DNA from: Balanoglossus misakiensis
Lineage: Eukaryota > Hemichordata
NCBI GenBank assembly: GCA_040954595.2
Contig: CM082598.2
Coordinates: 4,030,001 to 4,094,000, forward strand
Direction: 5' to 3'
DNA length: 64,000 nucleotides
The stretch's first letter is position 1, and every line of letters starts with the position of its first letter. Position numbers and translations under genes: made by a program. Shown here piece by piece: positions 27,666 to 40,300 of the stretch. Under the pieces are notes generated by a model. That model ran no database searches and was not told the origin of the DNA. It saw only the letters and a program-made list of their open reading frames with translations.

Positions 27666-27841
27666 AGTATTCAAAAATGCCTTAACCACGTCATGTTTGG
27701 TGAAGAATATCACCGCTTTAGGGATTTGGCTTAGAAATCGTAAACTTCGAGAAGGAAAATGGGATGTAGCTTCGCCAAAGGGCAAGTAAAGATCATTAAA
27801 ATTCAACTCAGTTTCCTTCGAGGAAGACGCCAAAGAAATGT
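27666..27841 (-). CDS. Candidate internal coding exon, unknown gene
   Basis: On the minus strand a good acceptor (tttacctgtctacag, exon begins 27841) and donor ACT|GTAAGT (intron begins 27665) bound 176 nt. The interval is open in one frame and encodes a peptide containing ELNFNDLYLPFGEA and AVIFFTKHDVVKAF. It enters needing one base from the previous exon and leaves in phase 0. That entry phase does not fit the phase-0 first exons on this strand, so it may belong to another gene or be chance. Confidence 0.28.
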
Positions 27842-28489
27842 CTGTAGACAGGTAAATTAATTGACAAGAGTGTAATGTTGATGTCTGCTTTTTCTAACGT
27901 ACTTGATATTTTACATGACAATTTTGACTTCATCTGCTTGCGTTCTTTATAATAGATTTAAAAGGAGAGATGTTTTTTCAGCTTTTTCCATTCTGTCTGT
28001 ATCAAATATACACCAGGGTGAATTACGTGTATACAAGACAATAAATGAAGCTAGCAGTAGCTGTCTCACTGAGTCATTGTAGAGCTGCCTTATTTCCAGA
28101 CTAACATGGACACAAATTTTAATGGTGAAATTTTTCCGTGATGTGGAAAATTAATTTCCGTCTGCACAAGAAATTAGCGTGTCATAAAATAGATCACCTG
28201 CCGTGAAAATTTACAGGAAATTAAGTATTTCCCTTGACACAAAATAATGGGGGAATTTTTTAAGTTTGCTATAAACAAGCCTTTTGGGTATTGTCTCCTC
28301 AAGAATCAGTTAAAGATATTCAAGTCCGTGTACATGTAGCTTGCCTTTTTTTCCAAAAAAGAACACCATCTTATCTTCAGAGCTATGTTTTGAATTCATT
28401 CCTGAGATTTTGCCTTTGGAAATATTATTTCAATATTGGTACTGGATTTGGACAATCAAAGTCAGATTCTGTCACATTTTTGGCATAAA

Positions 28490-28612
28490 AACCCATATTT
28501 CTTGACGTGTGTACTTCTGTAGAATAAACAACAGCCCTATTGTCTGTGCATAGAACTGTTTATTGGGAAACAAACAGTAATCTGTGGATTGCATATGCCC
28601 CTTTAAATGTAT
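28490..28612 (-). repeat. Dispersed repeat family B, copy 2
   Basis: Reverse-oriented partner of 17875-17990. It shares TGTTTATTGGGAAACAAACA and the flanking CCCCTTTAAA end. Confidence 0.7.
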
Positions 28613-29039
28613 ATTCTCTCATCCATTATTGATGATGCTGTGCCTGATTGCCTTAATACGAGAGATAAGATTTTCTATTCATCTTGACAATCAACATCAC
28701 ATGGCAAGTCAAAATCAATTAACTAATGTGAAGTCCCTCCAGGGTGATCACCAGGTTATTTTCTAGGAGATCGAAAATATTTTGAATATAAAGCTGTTGC
28801 CATGGATTTTTGCGATACACATTTGTCAGCTGCAATTTCCCTTCCCTTCCCTTCCCTTCTAACATTTAGCATTCAACTCGAGCGACCTCATTTTCCTGAA
28901 CATGGCCTTGATATTCATTTCATTATGTACAACGATTCAGAAGTACGTGTACTTGAAACGAAGTTCACCTTGTCAATGTATGACAGCAAACTACGACAAA
29001 AAACACTCCCACTTTAAAGATTTAAGGTCACACAATAGT

Positions 29040-29215
29040 ATATGCAAATTTAATCATAGTTGCCATGGAAAGTTGTGATCTAGCCAATCACAATGTGCCC
29101 TACCATAGACTTGAACACACCCTTTTTACCATATATGGTCAAATGTAAATTAAAGGTGATTGTATATCTTTAACCTAAATTTGATAAAAATCGCTATTAA
29201 AGCCCACATCATGTC
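29040..29215 (-). repeat. Dispersed repeat family A, copy 2
   Basis: Reverse-oriented partner of 4030-4245. It shares CCATGGAAAGTTGTGATC, AGCCAATCACA and ACCATATATGG blocks in the same order when reverse-complemented. Confidence 0.65.
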
Positions 29216-29811
29216 TGTGACAGTGTGAATGTAATGCGAGATTCGTGTCCTACATATCAAAGCAATTTACAAGACTTGTGTTCTGAAGAGCCGAAGGTAA
29301 TTTGCCAGTGAGATGGTGTTAGATTTGCGTGCAGGTAACACACTGAAAGGCTGTGTGAAATTTGTTAGTTCAAACAAAAGTTTACCGAGTACATACAATC
29401 AGATGTGCAGATTCAATCTGAACTTGTCTGTTACAGTTAATAATAAGTTTCAATTCCTAACTATCACTCACTACTCTGACTGATTACAAATATTGGAAGA
29501 AATGTCGCAAATCAACATTTAGAGACACAAATATTTATTGATGTGGTGTTTTTCTGGTATGATTCATTCAACTGCAGAAACATATGCCATAGAAACACCT
29601 GAACTTGATCATGTGCATCAGTTTCACTCTGAAATCAACTAGGCTCTGCTGAATGATTGACAGCTGGTTATCACATGTATCAACTCAGTTTGGCACAACG
29701 CCAAGAAGGTGTACTGTGAAGGTTTGAACTTTCGTGAATGGGAACGGGTTCGGATTCATTCCAATTAGAGATTGGGGACATAGATGAATGGATGTGAAAA
29801 TGGAAATGACA

Positions 29812-29960
29812 GTTGGATGGGTGGGTGGATGGATGGATCAGGATGGATGGATAGATAGATAGATGGATGGATGGAACGATGGATGGATGGAACGATGGAT
29901 AGATGGATGAAGAGAGGAGGGGGGGGTAAGGATCAGGAAGATGGATGAAAGATGGATACA
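29812..29960. repeat. Degenerate (GGAT)n/(AGAT)n minisatellite
   Basis: A long run of GGAT and AGAT tetramers with interruptions. It is followed from about 30001 by GATT and ATTTT-type simple repeats to about 30080. Confidence 0.9.
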
Positions 29961-32900
29961 TAGCATTATTGTCTTCCTGATTAATTGATTGGTTTGACAG
30001 TTAACTGATTGATCATTGATTGATTGATTGACTGATTATTTATTTATATATTTTATTTTATTTTATTTTGTTTTATTTAATTACTTATTAATTACTTACG
30101 TACTCACTTTGGGAATACTTCAAACGAAAAACACAGAAATGCTTACAATTCTCAAAAATGGTGATTAGCTCTAATCTAAAAACCATATTTTTTATGAAAG
30201 ATAGATAGATCACTGCAGATGGAATGGCCAACTGACATGAAGGAGCTGACGGATCTAGGTTTTACATTAAAAGAATTCAAGCCAAGGTCACATTCACCTG
30301 TGCACATGATACTCGCTGTCCCCAGATTCATATTACAATGCATTACTAACGACTTTGACAGAGCTGACACCCTTGACCCTGAACTGAGGATCAACCTGAA
30401 GCTACCATAATGGCACCAATTAGGGGTCATCTCAAAACCACGCACAATTTTAACACCTTGTAAAAGTAGTATATGTAGTTTTAAATCATATGTATCGGTA
30501 ATCAATATTTTGTAAGTAATAGTTAGACTTTCACATAATATAAAATAATACAAGGGTTTGTAAGCTTTGTTGTTTAATGAAGAAAAGTTGCAAGATCACT
30601 GGACTAGACCTACAAAATATAGCTTAGATTTAACACCCCTATTCAACTTTCCAAATTCTTTGACAAAAATAACAGAATGAGAAATATTAACATTTTTGAA
30701 ATCAAGAAAAGGCAGGCCAGAATACAGGGCGGTCTAAAAAAGAATTGTGATGAAAGTGACGAATATTGGAATATTTTTGCCTAAATCCCTTAATGCAACC
30801 TCCATGACGCACATAATCGTTTCTGACAGGTAAAAGTTGTCAGGTGCTCAAAGGCATACAACACTGATGATTCACTCCGATGCTAAAAAAGGTTTTTCTT
30901 CTACAAGGTTTTCCAGGAAATAATCTTATTCTGAGCCTTTTCAGGTTTTCTCGACCGCCAAATAGAAATTCAAATCTAATGATCAGCGGTAACAGCTGCC
31001 GGCTCTGAACAGAAAATACGTGACATTGAAAATCAAATTGACAGGCGAATGAGACTGCGTGAGTGGGTACTACAGAGGTGAAATTTTTTATGTTACTGGG
31101 GAAACTGAACAACATTTTTATGTCATATAAAGTACTCGTGTCCTTTTGGTTATTGAAAAACCACTGATTGCCGACAGAGTGAATTTACCATGCCTGTAAG
31201 CACAATACAATCCAAACATGCAACACAAACGTCATTAATCTTTACATAAAACCACGGTTGTACAAGCAAAGTTCTGCGTACCAACGACCTACAACAAGCA
31301 GAATAAAATTATTCATGAGTAATAACAGAAATACAGGGGTAATCTACCCTACAGTACCCAGTCCAATTTCTCAAGCTTTAGTGACTCAAGATTTACTTTC
31401 TGTTCCTCAAATGTTCAATTATTTTGCTGACTGGACAATTTTGGCATGACTCAATGACCATACAGTAGTCAGTTTGTTTTTCGTTTCAATTTTACATTTT
31501 TCAAGGTTAGTCTATTAAAATTTAGTCAAAGACGGTTGTTGTTCTTGGGTGTTTGGATCTGATTGAGTTAACGTTAAATCAGAATATCTGAAAGACCACA
31601 GGATATTTTGATTTCAAATGGCAGAAAATTCCTGGTATACATCTAACTGGGAGGTCAGCACTTAAAAAATATTGAAAAATCTCAGACGCATGCATAAGTA
31701 CACAAAGCCTGTGGTGAACCGCACGCTCCAGACAAGATCACATGTCAACGAAGTGTGGGGTAAATGAGAAGTAATGGTTCTTTAATTTTGTGGGTTTGTC
31801 ATCAAAATATCAGTACACGCTCCTATTGCTTTAACCTCTGACCTCCTGATCAGCACATGTCACTATGGCGATGGATCACATGTCAGTGACTGGCTGAGAA
31901 CTGTCCAGACCACTTCGATTTACTCTCTAATTACCAGAGCTTTGGGAACTATATTCAAGAAATTATAGACATCTTCTAGTTCTCGAAAAAAGGGTATATG
32001 ATGGTGACTTCTTTGCATCAATGTATATCATATGGATTTGTGGGTAGACTTTCTAACTCTATTTTTTAAGTATCTTTCCTGAAGTTTTCTTGGTGAATAT
32101 TTCCACTTCATAAATATATTCTGATTTTTTTAGAAGAAAAAATTAAATATATTGGGAGCACAAGACTGATTGTGTACATTTCTTACATTATTTCAGATTT
32201 CTTACATTTTTATCATAAAGATCTAGTGTTTGTATTACATTTCCTGCAAATGGTTATCTAACTTCACATCTTGTTTAAAAATCTATTTCATTTCTAACTT
32301 CACATCTTATCTAAGAATACACCTTATCAAATTTGCAAGCATGGAGCAATGTAAGGAAATAAATTGTGATGCGTATCATGGTGGCTGAAAATTAGCTTTC
32401 CCTTGAAACAAGCATTGGTGCAATGAATAATGGGTATTTTACACCCTACACTGCAGTGAATCATTTCAAAGTTGTGAGTGAAGCAACTGTACAAATATTA
32501 TGATTACCGTAATTTCATCGCTTGTATTAACAACACTGCTGCGAAAATTCACGACAGATCAGAAAAAATATTGCCACATACCTAAGCATCGCTGACATTT
32601 CTATATGATACTCAAATAAATTACTGCATGACTGTGTGTGGCATGGACAAGAAATGTGAAATGGGATGAAATAAAAAAGGGATTACAACTACTATAGTTC
32701 ATTCATAATGTTTAATGTAAGTTACAATTGTCTAGAAAAATATTTCATTTCAGCAATGGGTTTAGCTTAGCTTCCCTACCATTTTCTTTATAGAAACATG
32801 ACAAGTACACCTTTTATATAAGGACTTAAACCAGATTTTGTTTTATATAAATTCTAGCTTATATTTATTTTCTAATTTCACACTTAGCTTGCACATATAT

Positions 32901-33579
32901 CTGTTTAAGGCACAGAGGTTTGAGGCAAGATATGGATAGGCGAACTTCCCTGTTTCTGCTTAACATGCTTAAGCTTGCCCCCCATTTTGCCATTTTTAAG
33001 GATAAAAAAAACTATTTGAATTAATTTTACTAACTGCAACTACTAAATCAACTTATGATTGTTCATCATACTTTTTTATGCCATAAAATATATCCACATT
33101 TATCAGATCTAAGTAAATCCATTAAAATCATCTTCCTGGATACAGTAAATATTTTAATATATGCAAGGCAAACCGTCCAACAGCGAGGCTCTAATATTGA
33201 GCCAATAGAAACTGAGACATTTACCCATGTGATAAACATGCTAATTTCATAAGCCACGTTTTAATTGCTTGCGCAATTTTGTTACATTTTGCTCAAAAAA
33301 AGTCTGAATGGACATTGAAATAGACAACAAAACTAATGGAACCACTGTTTACTTTTTACTTGACAATAAATTGTCACCTCCAGTGAAATTATTCACACCT
33401 TCATGTGTAGACTATATTTCATTTTTATCATTTCACACACACGTTTAAAAAAACTTTCAACGCCAATGCAAGACCAACTTGTCCGCCATCTTTCACAAAA
33501 TTACCGTGACCCTCGTCACTTTTCTACATTTTCTTTTCTAAAAGAAATTAACGATACCAATGGCAATTATTTTGGTTCA

Positions 33580-34830
33580 AAATCAACTTGATAGGGTAGG
33601 CGCCGCATCGAGAAGTTTAGACGGTGCCGAAACTTCAAACGGCCTGGGAATAATAGCAGACCGCAAAGCCACGGGTGAGGAAAGCGCGTGTTGAAAAATA
33701 TCGACTCCGGGGAAAGAGGTGTCGTCTGCTACGCGGTCGTCGCGAACCGCAAATATCATCCGCATATTAGTAAACAGGGTATACTTTTAAGAGAATGAAC
33801 TAGGGTTTTTTAAAAACGGGGGATTTAGTATTACACCACTAATCTCTTATTTTTGAACCCATTACTTCAAGCAATGTATCCATCTGGATTATAATCGGGT
33901 GCCACCCGGATTACACAAAAATCTGAAAACTTACAAACCGCGCCTAGCCTGAAAGCTGAAGTGGGATTGAAGTGACTTACCTCCGGGGAGAGAAAAAGTA
34001 ACCGCCAATTCTGTAACGGTATCTTGCAAATTTACGTCCTGAATTTCTGTCTATCGGGTTCTACTTACTTTCGTCCGAGATCAATTTCTTCACGACGTGC
34101 CTAGAAGGCGGCGTCTTTGAACACGGCAAGAAAGTGACGACAATGTATCAAGAAATGAAATTGACTTACTCTTTTCTGTTCATCCCAGCGATAGGCAGTT
34201 TTCCGTCCATATCTTCCTCTTTCACTGTATCCACCCTCTGCCATAATTCCTCGTTAACACCTTGAATATTTTTCTCACGTCTCTATCATGTTTTCCGCGG
34301 TGAAGGTTGTCGTTTGCTGAACTGAAACGGCCGAGATATTCCAGGACACAATCGCGCGCGTCAAATCACACATCCCATTTCCAAATTGATATTTCTTCAG
34401 AACCGCGGACAAGAACAGACGCGCTTTCGGTGTGTAGACAGTTGTAAATCCAATAGAAGAGAAGTATGTCTCCAGAACGCCGACTGCTCGCCAAATCCAC
34501 TTCGAAAGGATGGAGATATCCAAGGATGAGTCAAGCCGTCTCCGAGAACTGCTTCCCGTTGGTGGCGCGACGCGTGTAGTTCGCCTGAAATTTGTGAGAG
34601 AAAGATGAAAAGAGATTCCCGTTAGGGCGACGAAAAAATGACAAAAATCTAGCCAGAGAGTGTCGTAGTATTACTGGTACATTAAAACATTGGGGACTGG
34701 CAAAAAAAATGGGAAATAAAAAGTAAATATGCGCTGCAACACTAACCATGTTAACCGCAGTATAATTTCACCTCATGTTGTACGTTGTCCTTGCGTAGTG
34801 ACGTCATTATATATGCGTACTTTTCCCAAA
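33580..34830 (-). promoter_or_regulatory. CpG-rich promoter region of a leftward gene
   Basis: CpG density rises sharply here compared with the preceding 30 kb. On the minus strand the region contains a coding first exon (34170-34244) and two more strong donors, GGAG|GTAAGT (intron begins 33979) and GAAA|GTAAGT near 34068. These could end alternative 5' UTR exons. A 60-codon ATG frame (33583-33765, -) is also present but unsupported. With the E2F7/8 gene starting rightward near 36.4 kb, this forms a head-to-head arrangement. Confidence 0.5.
34170..34244 (-). CDS. First coding exon of a leftward gene, product unknown
   Basis: On the minus strand the ATG at 34244 has A at -3 and G at +4. It opens 25 codons starting MAEGGYSERGRYGRKTAYRW and ends phase 0 at AGA|GTAAGT (intron begins 34169). 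The exon lies in CpG-rich sequence, as expected for a promoter-proximal exon, and is the best supported of the three candidate starter exons on this strand. The peptide is hydrophilic and Arg/Gly/Tyr-rich with no signal peptide. I do not recognise the gene, and no following exon could be identified in the window. Confidence 0.55.
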
Positions 34831-34834
34831 TAAA

Positions 34835-34842
34835 TTTGGCGC
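34835..34842 (-). promoter_or_regulatory. E2F-type site TTTGGCGC
   Basis: Matches the E2F consensus TTTSSCGC. It lies between the divergent minus-strand exon at 34.2 kb and the E2F7/8 gene. Confidence 0.5.
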
Positions 34843-35174
34843 TACGCTTTCGTTTATAAATTGCAAAACAGTGCATTATTTATCGTGTGTGACCTTATCG
34901 GGTGAGTGTTCGGTCGGATACTTAAGTCATTTTTCGAGTCTATCACATTTTATCACATTTTTAAGTTCTTTTATCCTATATACATCAGTAAAAATTCCGA
35001 GCATTCAGAAACAGCTGTTTGGGTCGTCTATGTTTATGTATAAGGGTTAAAGGTCAAGAGATACAGGAAATCGATTGGCTGAATGGATTTGAAGCCATGT
35101 CGATCAATACATTTCCTTCGTATTGATTGGTTAACAGAAAAAGGCGGTGACATCCAACAGTGAAACGGAATCTC

Positions 35175-35182
35175 GCGCCAAA
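35175..35182 (+). promoter_or_regulatory. E2F-type site GCGCCAAA
   Basis: Perfect match to GCGSSAAA, extended by a further A. Confidence 0.5.
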
Positions 35183-36063
35183 ATTACCGGGGGAAATCCT
35201 GGTTCATTCATAAGTACGTGTTCGTGTAGTACATACAGTCAGTGTCTCTATCATCTTGCCAGAAAGAGTCCGCGGTCTGATATTTACAATAATGCATGCA
35301 ACTGCATCATAGGACAAGGTAAGAACAGTTTCCCCGATAATCCAAATGCTGCAAATGTTATTCGACAAAATATTCTGAAAAATAGCAATAGGGGAAATAC
35401 CCTGGCATAGTGTAGTTGAGGGAAACCATAGACTGATTAACCATAGTTATGCCTTATGGTAATAGTATACCATATGTGATTTTCTAACGTGATCATTTTT
35501 TCTAATGAAGATACTAAAAAATTAGCAAAACGTGGATTAATGTGAAATGATATTTTTCCCTGGCTTTCGAAATTTACACTGCTCGATTTCTTACTAATCT
35601 AAACGAAATGCCTCCCCCACACTGGCAATGGACATTGACCGTTGCGAGATTGGCGTCACCTGATCGTGGGTTGGTCAGTTTCTCTGGAATCGCGTCGTGT
35701 TGATTTCTTCGTTTTATCTGGTCAAACTTTCAGCAAAACTCGGTTATTTTAATGTTCGAGCTTGACTTTGTGTGGATGTCAAGGCGGTGATTTATTTCAT
35801 ATCTGCTGGCAACTTAGAGTTTGTGCCACCGTGGCAGTTTCGTATCACTGGTACTGGCTAAATACGCCAGACCAGTGATCGGTGCACATAATAAAAAGTC
35901 GTGATGGCGCGGCGGTTGTGGTCTTATTTTTGGTCGAGTTATACGCCCTTAACTAAAATGTTAGAGACGGGCTTTAAGACTACATGTTTCTTGGCATATT
36001 TCTTTATCACCCTGGGACAATCTGTGCCTCTCAAGGGAAAATTGCGCGGAAAGACTGCCGCTG

Positions 36064-36074
36064 TTCGCGCGAAA
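36064..36074. promoter_or_regulatory. Palindromic E2F-type site TTCGCGCGAAA
   Basis: A palindromic site containing GCGCGAAA, the layout of strong dimeric E2F elements. It lies about 1.3 kb upstream of the E2F7/8 start codon. A near-match GCGCCAAG lies at 36130-36137. Confidence 0.55.
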
Positions 36075-36362
36075 ACAACAAATCATGTTCAGAAATGTAC
36101 ATAGAATAGATATCCGATAAACAAATCTCGCGCCAAGCTGGGTGTCGTAATGGGTCATTATTCTCTTTTTCTTGTCAAATCACGACAAAACGACCAAGCA
36201 TCATCTTTGATCTTAAATATTTCACGCACAATCTTTCATGATCACTGATCATATTAATTTTAGGGGTAAACTGGTAAATATGTTGTTTGCATGTTGATTG
36301 CAGTGCGCTAGGGTGTATTTTAATCTACCGGTTTCGTATGCATGTTCCCAGGCCCGAGTGAC

Positions 36363-36370
36363 GCGCCAAA
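36363..36370 (+). promoter_or_regulatory. E2F-type site GCGCCAAA close to the inferred E2F7/8 TSS
   Basis: Perfect GCGSSAAA match immediately upstream of the probable non-coding first exon of E2F7/8. It is the best placed site for autoregulation. Confidence 0.55.
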
Positions 36371-36466
36371 TTCAAAACCCCGGGACTGCAGTCAGATTTC
36401 AGCAGATCAGCTTGAGGACGACCTGCAGATTTCGTAGTAACATTCCACCAAATCGCCGATTTTTAG
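36371..36466 (+). other. Probable non-coding 5' exon of E2F7/8
   Basis: Sequence after the promoter-proximal E2F site ends at a possible donor TTTTTAG|GTTAGT (intron begins 36467). The coding exon has an acceptor at ctcaattttag (exon from 37367), 13 nt before the ATG. The start of this exon is a guess. Confidence 0.35.
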
Positions 36467-37379
36467 GTTAGTATCCCTTGATTTTGCTGCAGATGATGTG
36501 GGTTAAGCATACTTATGCTTGTTGATAATGCATATATGTCACAGTGTTTTTGTGTTGGAAAAAATGCGGTTTTAAGGTGACCTTGGCGGGCGACCAAAAT
36601 AAATGAATGATACTAGATAGAGTACTGGGTCCCGCGATCGATTGCATACGCTAAACTGCGGACATAGTCGCCACCGGTATACCGCGATCTTACTTATATA
36701 TTGGTCATATTAAGCGAAAATTCTCTGTTATTTGTAGGATTCTATATTCAACCATTGTTTGTGTATATCGTCTTGAAGGAGTTGGTAATTTGCATGTGAA
36801 AAACGAGTGTATTTTGGAGGGAGTGACAAGTCTATCGCAGTCTAAGTTCTATGTCCCTTTCGTTTTACTCTGTTGTAAAGTATGTCCATTTCATTATGAA
36901 ATGGATTACATGTAATTGTATGTTTTTAAAAAAATGTTATTAAGGGGATAAACATGTTGCTGTTTGGACCTCTGGTGCCAATAATTCAGTGCATAGTGGA
37001 TTTTACTATTCTGCACCCCAGCCAGGGACTATAGCTTCTTTTATACAATATCCTCAGGCAGTTGTTGGATAAAATAAAATCATTTTAGTTTGGCACTGAA
37101 GAATGACTTTTTTTATAGTCTGGGAGTTCACCAGCAACTGATACTTTTTGTCATTTTCCATAAGTTTTTTCAATGTTAAATTATACAAATTTTTCACCAG
37201 GAATACCATTACCAGTTTGAAAAAATCCTAAATTCTCTATTCTTCCTGAAAATTTGGTTTGGCACACTGCATGATTTATTTTTCTGTGGGTTCAAACTTC
37301 TACACACCACGAGCAATGTTTCCAAACCTTCTCATGGATTCTAACGTTTCCCGTTCTCAATTTTAGACGCGAGACAAAA

Positions 37380-40300
37380 ATGGAAAACAACAGCGTTCCA
37401 GGTCCTTTAGTGCCTGGTGGATTCGTCAAACCATCATCGGACAGCGATTCCGATTGCGAACACCTGCAGTACAGTGACGTCACAAACACAGAGCGTGGCC
37501 TTTTCTCGTCATCCAGGGATGAGACGGACAACGGAATCTGCGTGACGTCATCGCCAAATGCGACGACTGACAACGACGAACACACAGAAACCACAACCGG
37601 GGTTTCGCGGTTTGAACAAAGACAGGTCGAGAGTTCGGGGTTGCCGAACCCTGTCTGGCACCAGCCATCCTTGTTTGCATCCGGCAATGCAGTGCCAACT
37701 TTTCCAGCGGGCAACACAGTCCCGGCAACTCCGACCAAACCCAACGGAGAAGGGGACGACCCGGTCACCCCGACCGCAAACTTGAAAATTCTCTTGAGCG
37801 CCGCCAGTCCGGATATCCGGGAAAGGGACAACCGGAAAAAGGAGCTTTTCCCGGACCAAAGCCAGTGGCCGTTCCCAATGCCCGAAATTCCCCAACCTGT
37901 GCTTCCCAAGGAAATGCATGAACTAAAGGAGGAACAGTTATCTGAAGAAGAATTGTTTGAGGATTCCAGTAAACCTGTCAGTAGAAAAGACAAGTCTCTT
38001 GGTCTGCTTTGTCAAAGGTATCATGATGTCTTGTTTTTATTTTTTATTTTAAATTTAAAGTGATGTTCTGTGAAACAGGAATTGGAAAAGTGTTCAGTTT
38101 ATGCAGAAATTCTTCTGTACTTTGATCAATAATTATAATAATTTGATCATCATGTGTTGTGATTATCATAACATTTGTTTTATGATGATCACAATTTCTA
38201 TTGTGTTTCTGAAAAGCGATATTACCTCTGTTTTTGCAGATTCCTTTCCCAATTTCCAGACTATCCCGACCCGAATGGAGATAACGATATTAGTCTAGAT
38301 GTTGTAGCCAGAGATCTAAGTAAGTATACGTAGCTTGGTGTGAACACTGAACTTAAAATCAAAACACCAATGTCACACACTGTTAAAAATCTCCAGGAAT
38401 TACAGACAGGCAATGAAGACAGTTCATTTTTACAGTATTTAGTTTTTAAAACCCTTCCTGAAAAGAGACTCAATTAAGACAAAGGCCGGCCATACAAATA
38501 CTAAAGCCATGCCTAGTGAAGGTGTCAATGTATTCTCAATAGGGATTTGCATAAATTTGAAGCTTCAAGTTCATCTGCAGTGATCTCACAGATTTCTGGT
38601 GGCAAATGACAAGACACTGATTTCATATATAGTACAAGTAATCTAGCGCATTCTTAAAAAGTATAAACATTGCGATATTCTTTTCAAATTTTCCGTAATT
38701 CTTACCTCTGTTCTATATGCTATATCATAAATGATTTCAATGTTGGTTTTGTTGACATACTCTTGATGACAATCATGTATTTCTTTCTTTCTTTCACAGG
38801 TGTCGAAAGAAGGAGGATATATGATATAGTAAATGTTCTTGAGAGCGTCGAGATAGTCAGCAGACTAGCTAAAAATAAATACACCTGGCATGGAAAAGGA
38901 AATTTGATGAATACTCTTGCAAAACTTAAGGTGAGCATGTCAGTTATGTTTACACACACACATACAAGCAAACATACATACATACATACATACATACATA
39001 CATACATACATACATACATACATACATAGGAAGTATGCAGTTCGACTGGTCCGATACAAAGTGCTCAATACAAAAGTAGAGTGGAGTATAAAGAAGGGTA
39101 GTAGGAGAAACGGAAGGCAGTAAAATCTCTACAACATACATACATACATACATTTCAAAATATTAAAAGCACAAACTTTATATTTATTATTTGACAGGCA
39201 CTCGGAGAGAATGAGAATTATGCGCAACAAATTGTCCACTTGAAGAAAATGCAAGAAGAGAGAGAATTCAACTTTGGCGAGGACACAAAACCCAAAAAGG
39301 AACCGTTGAAAGAGAATGAAGGAGACAACGTGCCGTGGAAATTTGTCAATGTCAAAGAAGCGAAGGGGCTTGAAAAATGTAAGTTTGTCTTTCCGATGAA
39401 CTTGTAGAATTTCATTCACTATGATCAGTAAATATCAAAATCAGTCTGACCAAAAATAACTGGAAAATATCGAATTGTTTGGATGTCAGAGGCAATTTCA
39501 ATTCAACATAGTTTTAAATGTTCTGATTATGGAGATTTCAGAATTATCAAGGAATGCATGCACGGAATTTGTTCAAGAATACATATTTTACATGCCTTGT
39601 CAACAGATCAGAATCTAGTACTGTATTGGAACACACAGACAACATTCACATGCTTGTTGAACTTTTGTGAGTTCAGACCAAACATTTTGATTTACAATTC
39701 TATAACTCTTTCAACCCTTTTTGTCCTTGCAGACAACAACAGAAAAGACAAATCACTTGGTGTTATGAGTCAGAAATTTATTATGTTGTTTCTTGTATCC
39801 AAGGTAAGATAGCTTTGTATGCCAAACAGCAAAACAGATATTGATATGCTAGAATTGAAGACCGCAATTTTCTCAATACCATTCTTGAATGATATAGTGA
39901 TATGGCAATATTTCCTCTCAAATGATGAACTTTGATGACTTTTTTCCCTTCAGACTAAAGTGGTATCGCTCGACATCGCAGCAAGAATACTCATTGGTGA
40001 TATAAATTATGAAATAAATGAAAATTCTAAATTTAAAAGTAAGTAAAGAAATATATATATTGCTTTTGATTTTCTATCTTGCCTGTTTTAAAGTCTACTT
40101 TATCCTAATGATGTCAGGGTTTCTGTATAGCTGGAAAATAAAAAATCACAAAACACTTTACCACAGACAATTGTCATAGACCTGTCCATGATTAAAAAAT
40201 TCCTGTGTTATTCTCAGGGTGCCATGAAATGTAACAAAGTCACTTGTTTCTACTTACAGCGAAGATACGAAGACTTTACGACATAGCCAATATTTTAACA

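Larger units (their letters stand above)
14523..34169. other. Long gene-poor interval, probably intronic
   Basis: Mostly AT-rich non-coding DNA. It holds repeats (17875, 21602, 24238, 28490, 29040, 29812), a 186-codon ATG frame at 24661 and a candidate minus-strand exon at 27666, listed separately. A 22-codon open frame at 15848-15913 (+) lies between AG and GTAAGT, and a 49-nt splice-bounded segment lies at 17800-17848 (+). I could not tie either to a gene. If the minus-strand first exons are real, this interval is intron of that gene. Confidence 0.5.

Noticed and set aside
37292-37993. 233-codon minus-strand frame opposite E2F7/8 exon 1
   Set aside because: It is the antisense shadow of a confirmed coding exon and encodes no recognisable motif.
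38720-39153. Tyr/Val/Cys/Met repeat frames
   Set aside because: Translations of the CATA microsatellite in an E2F7/8 intron.
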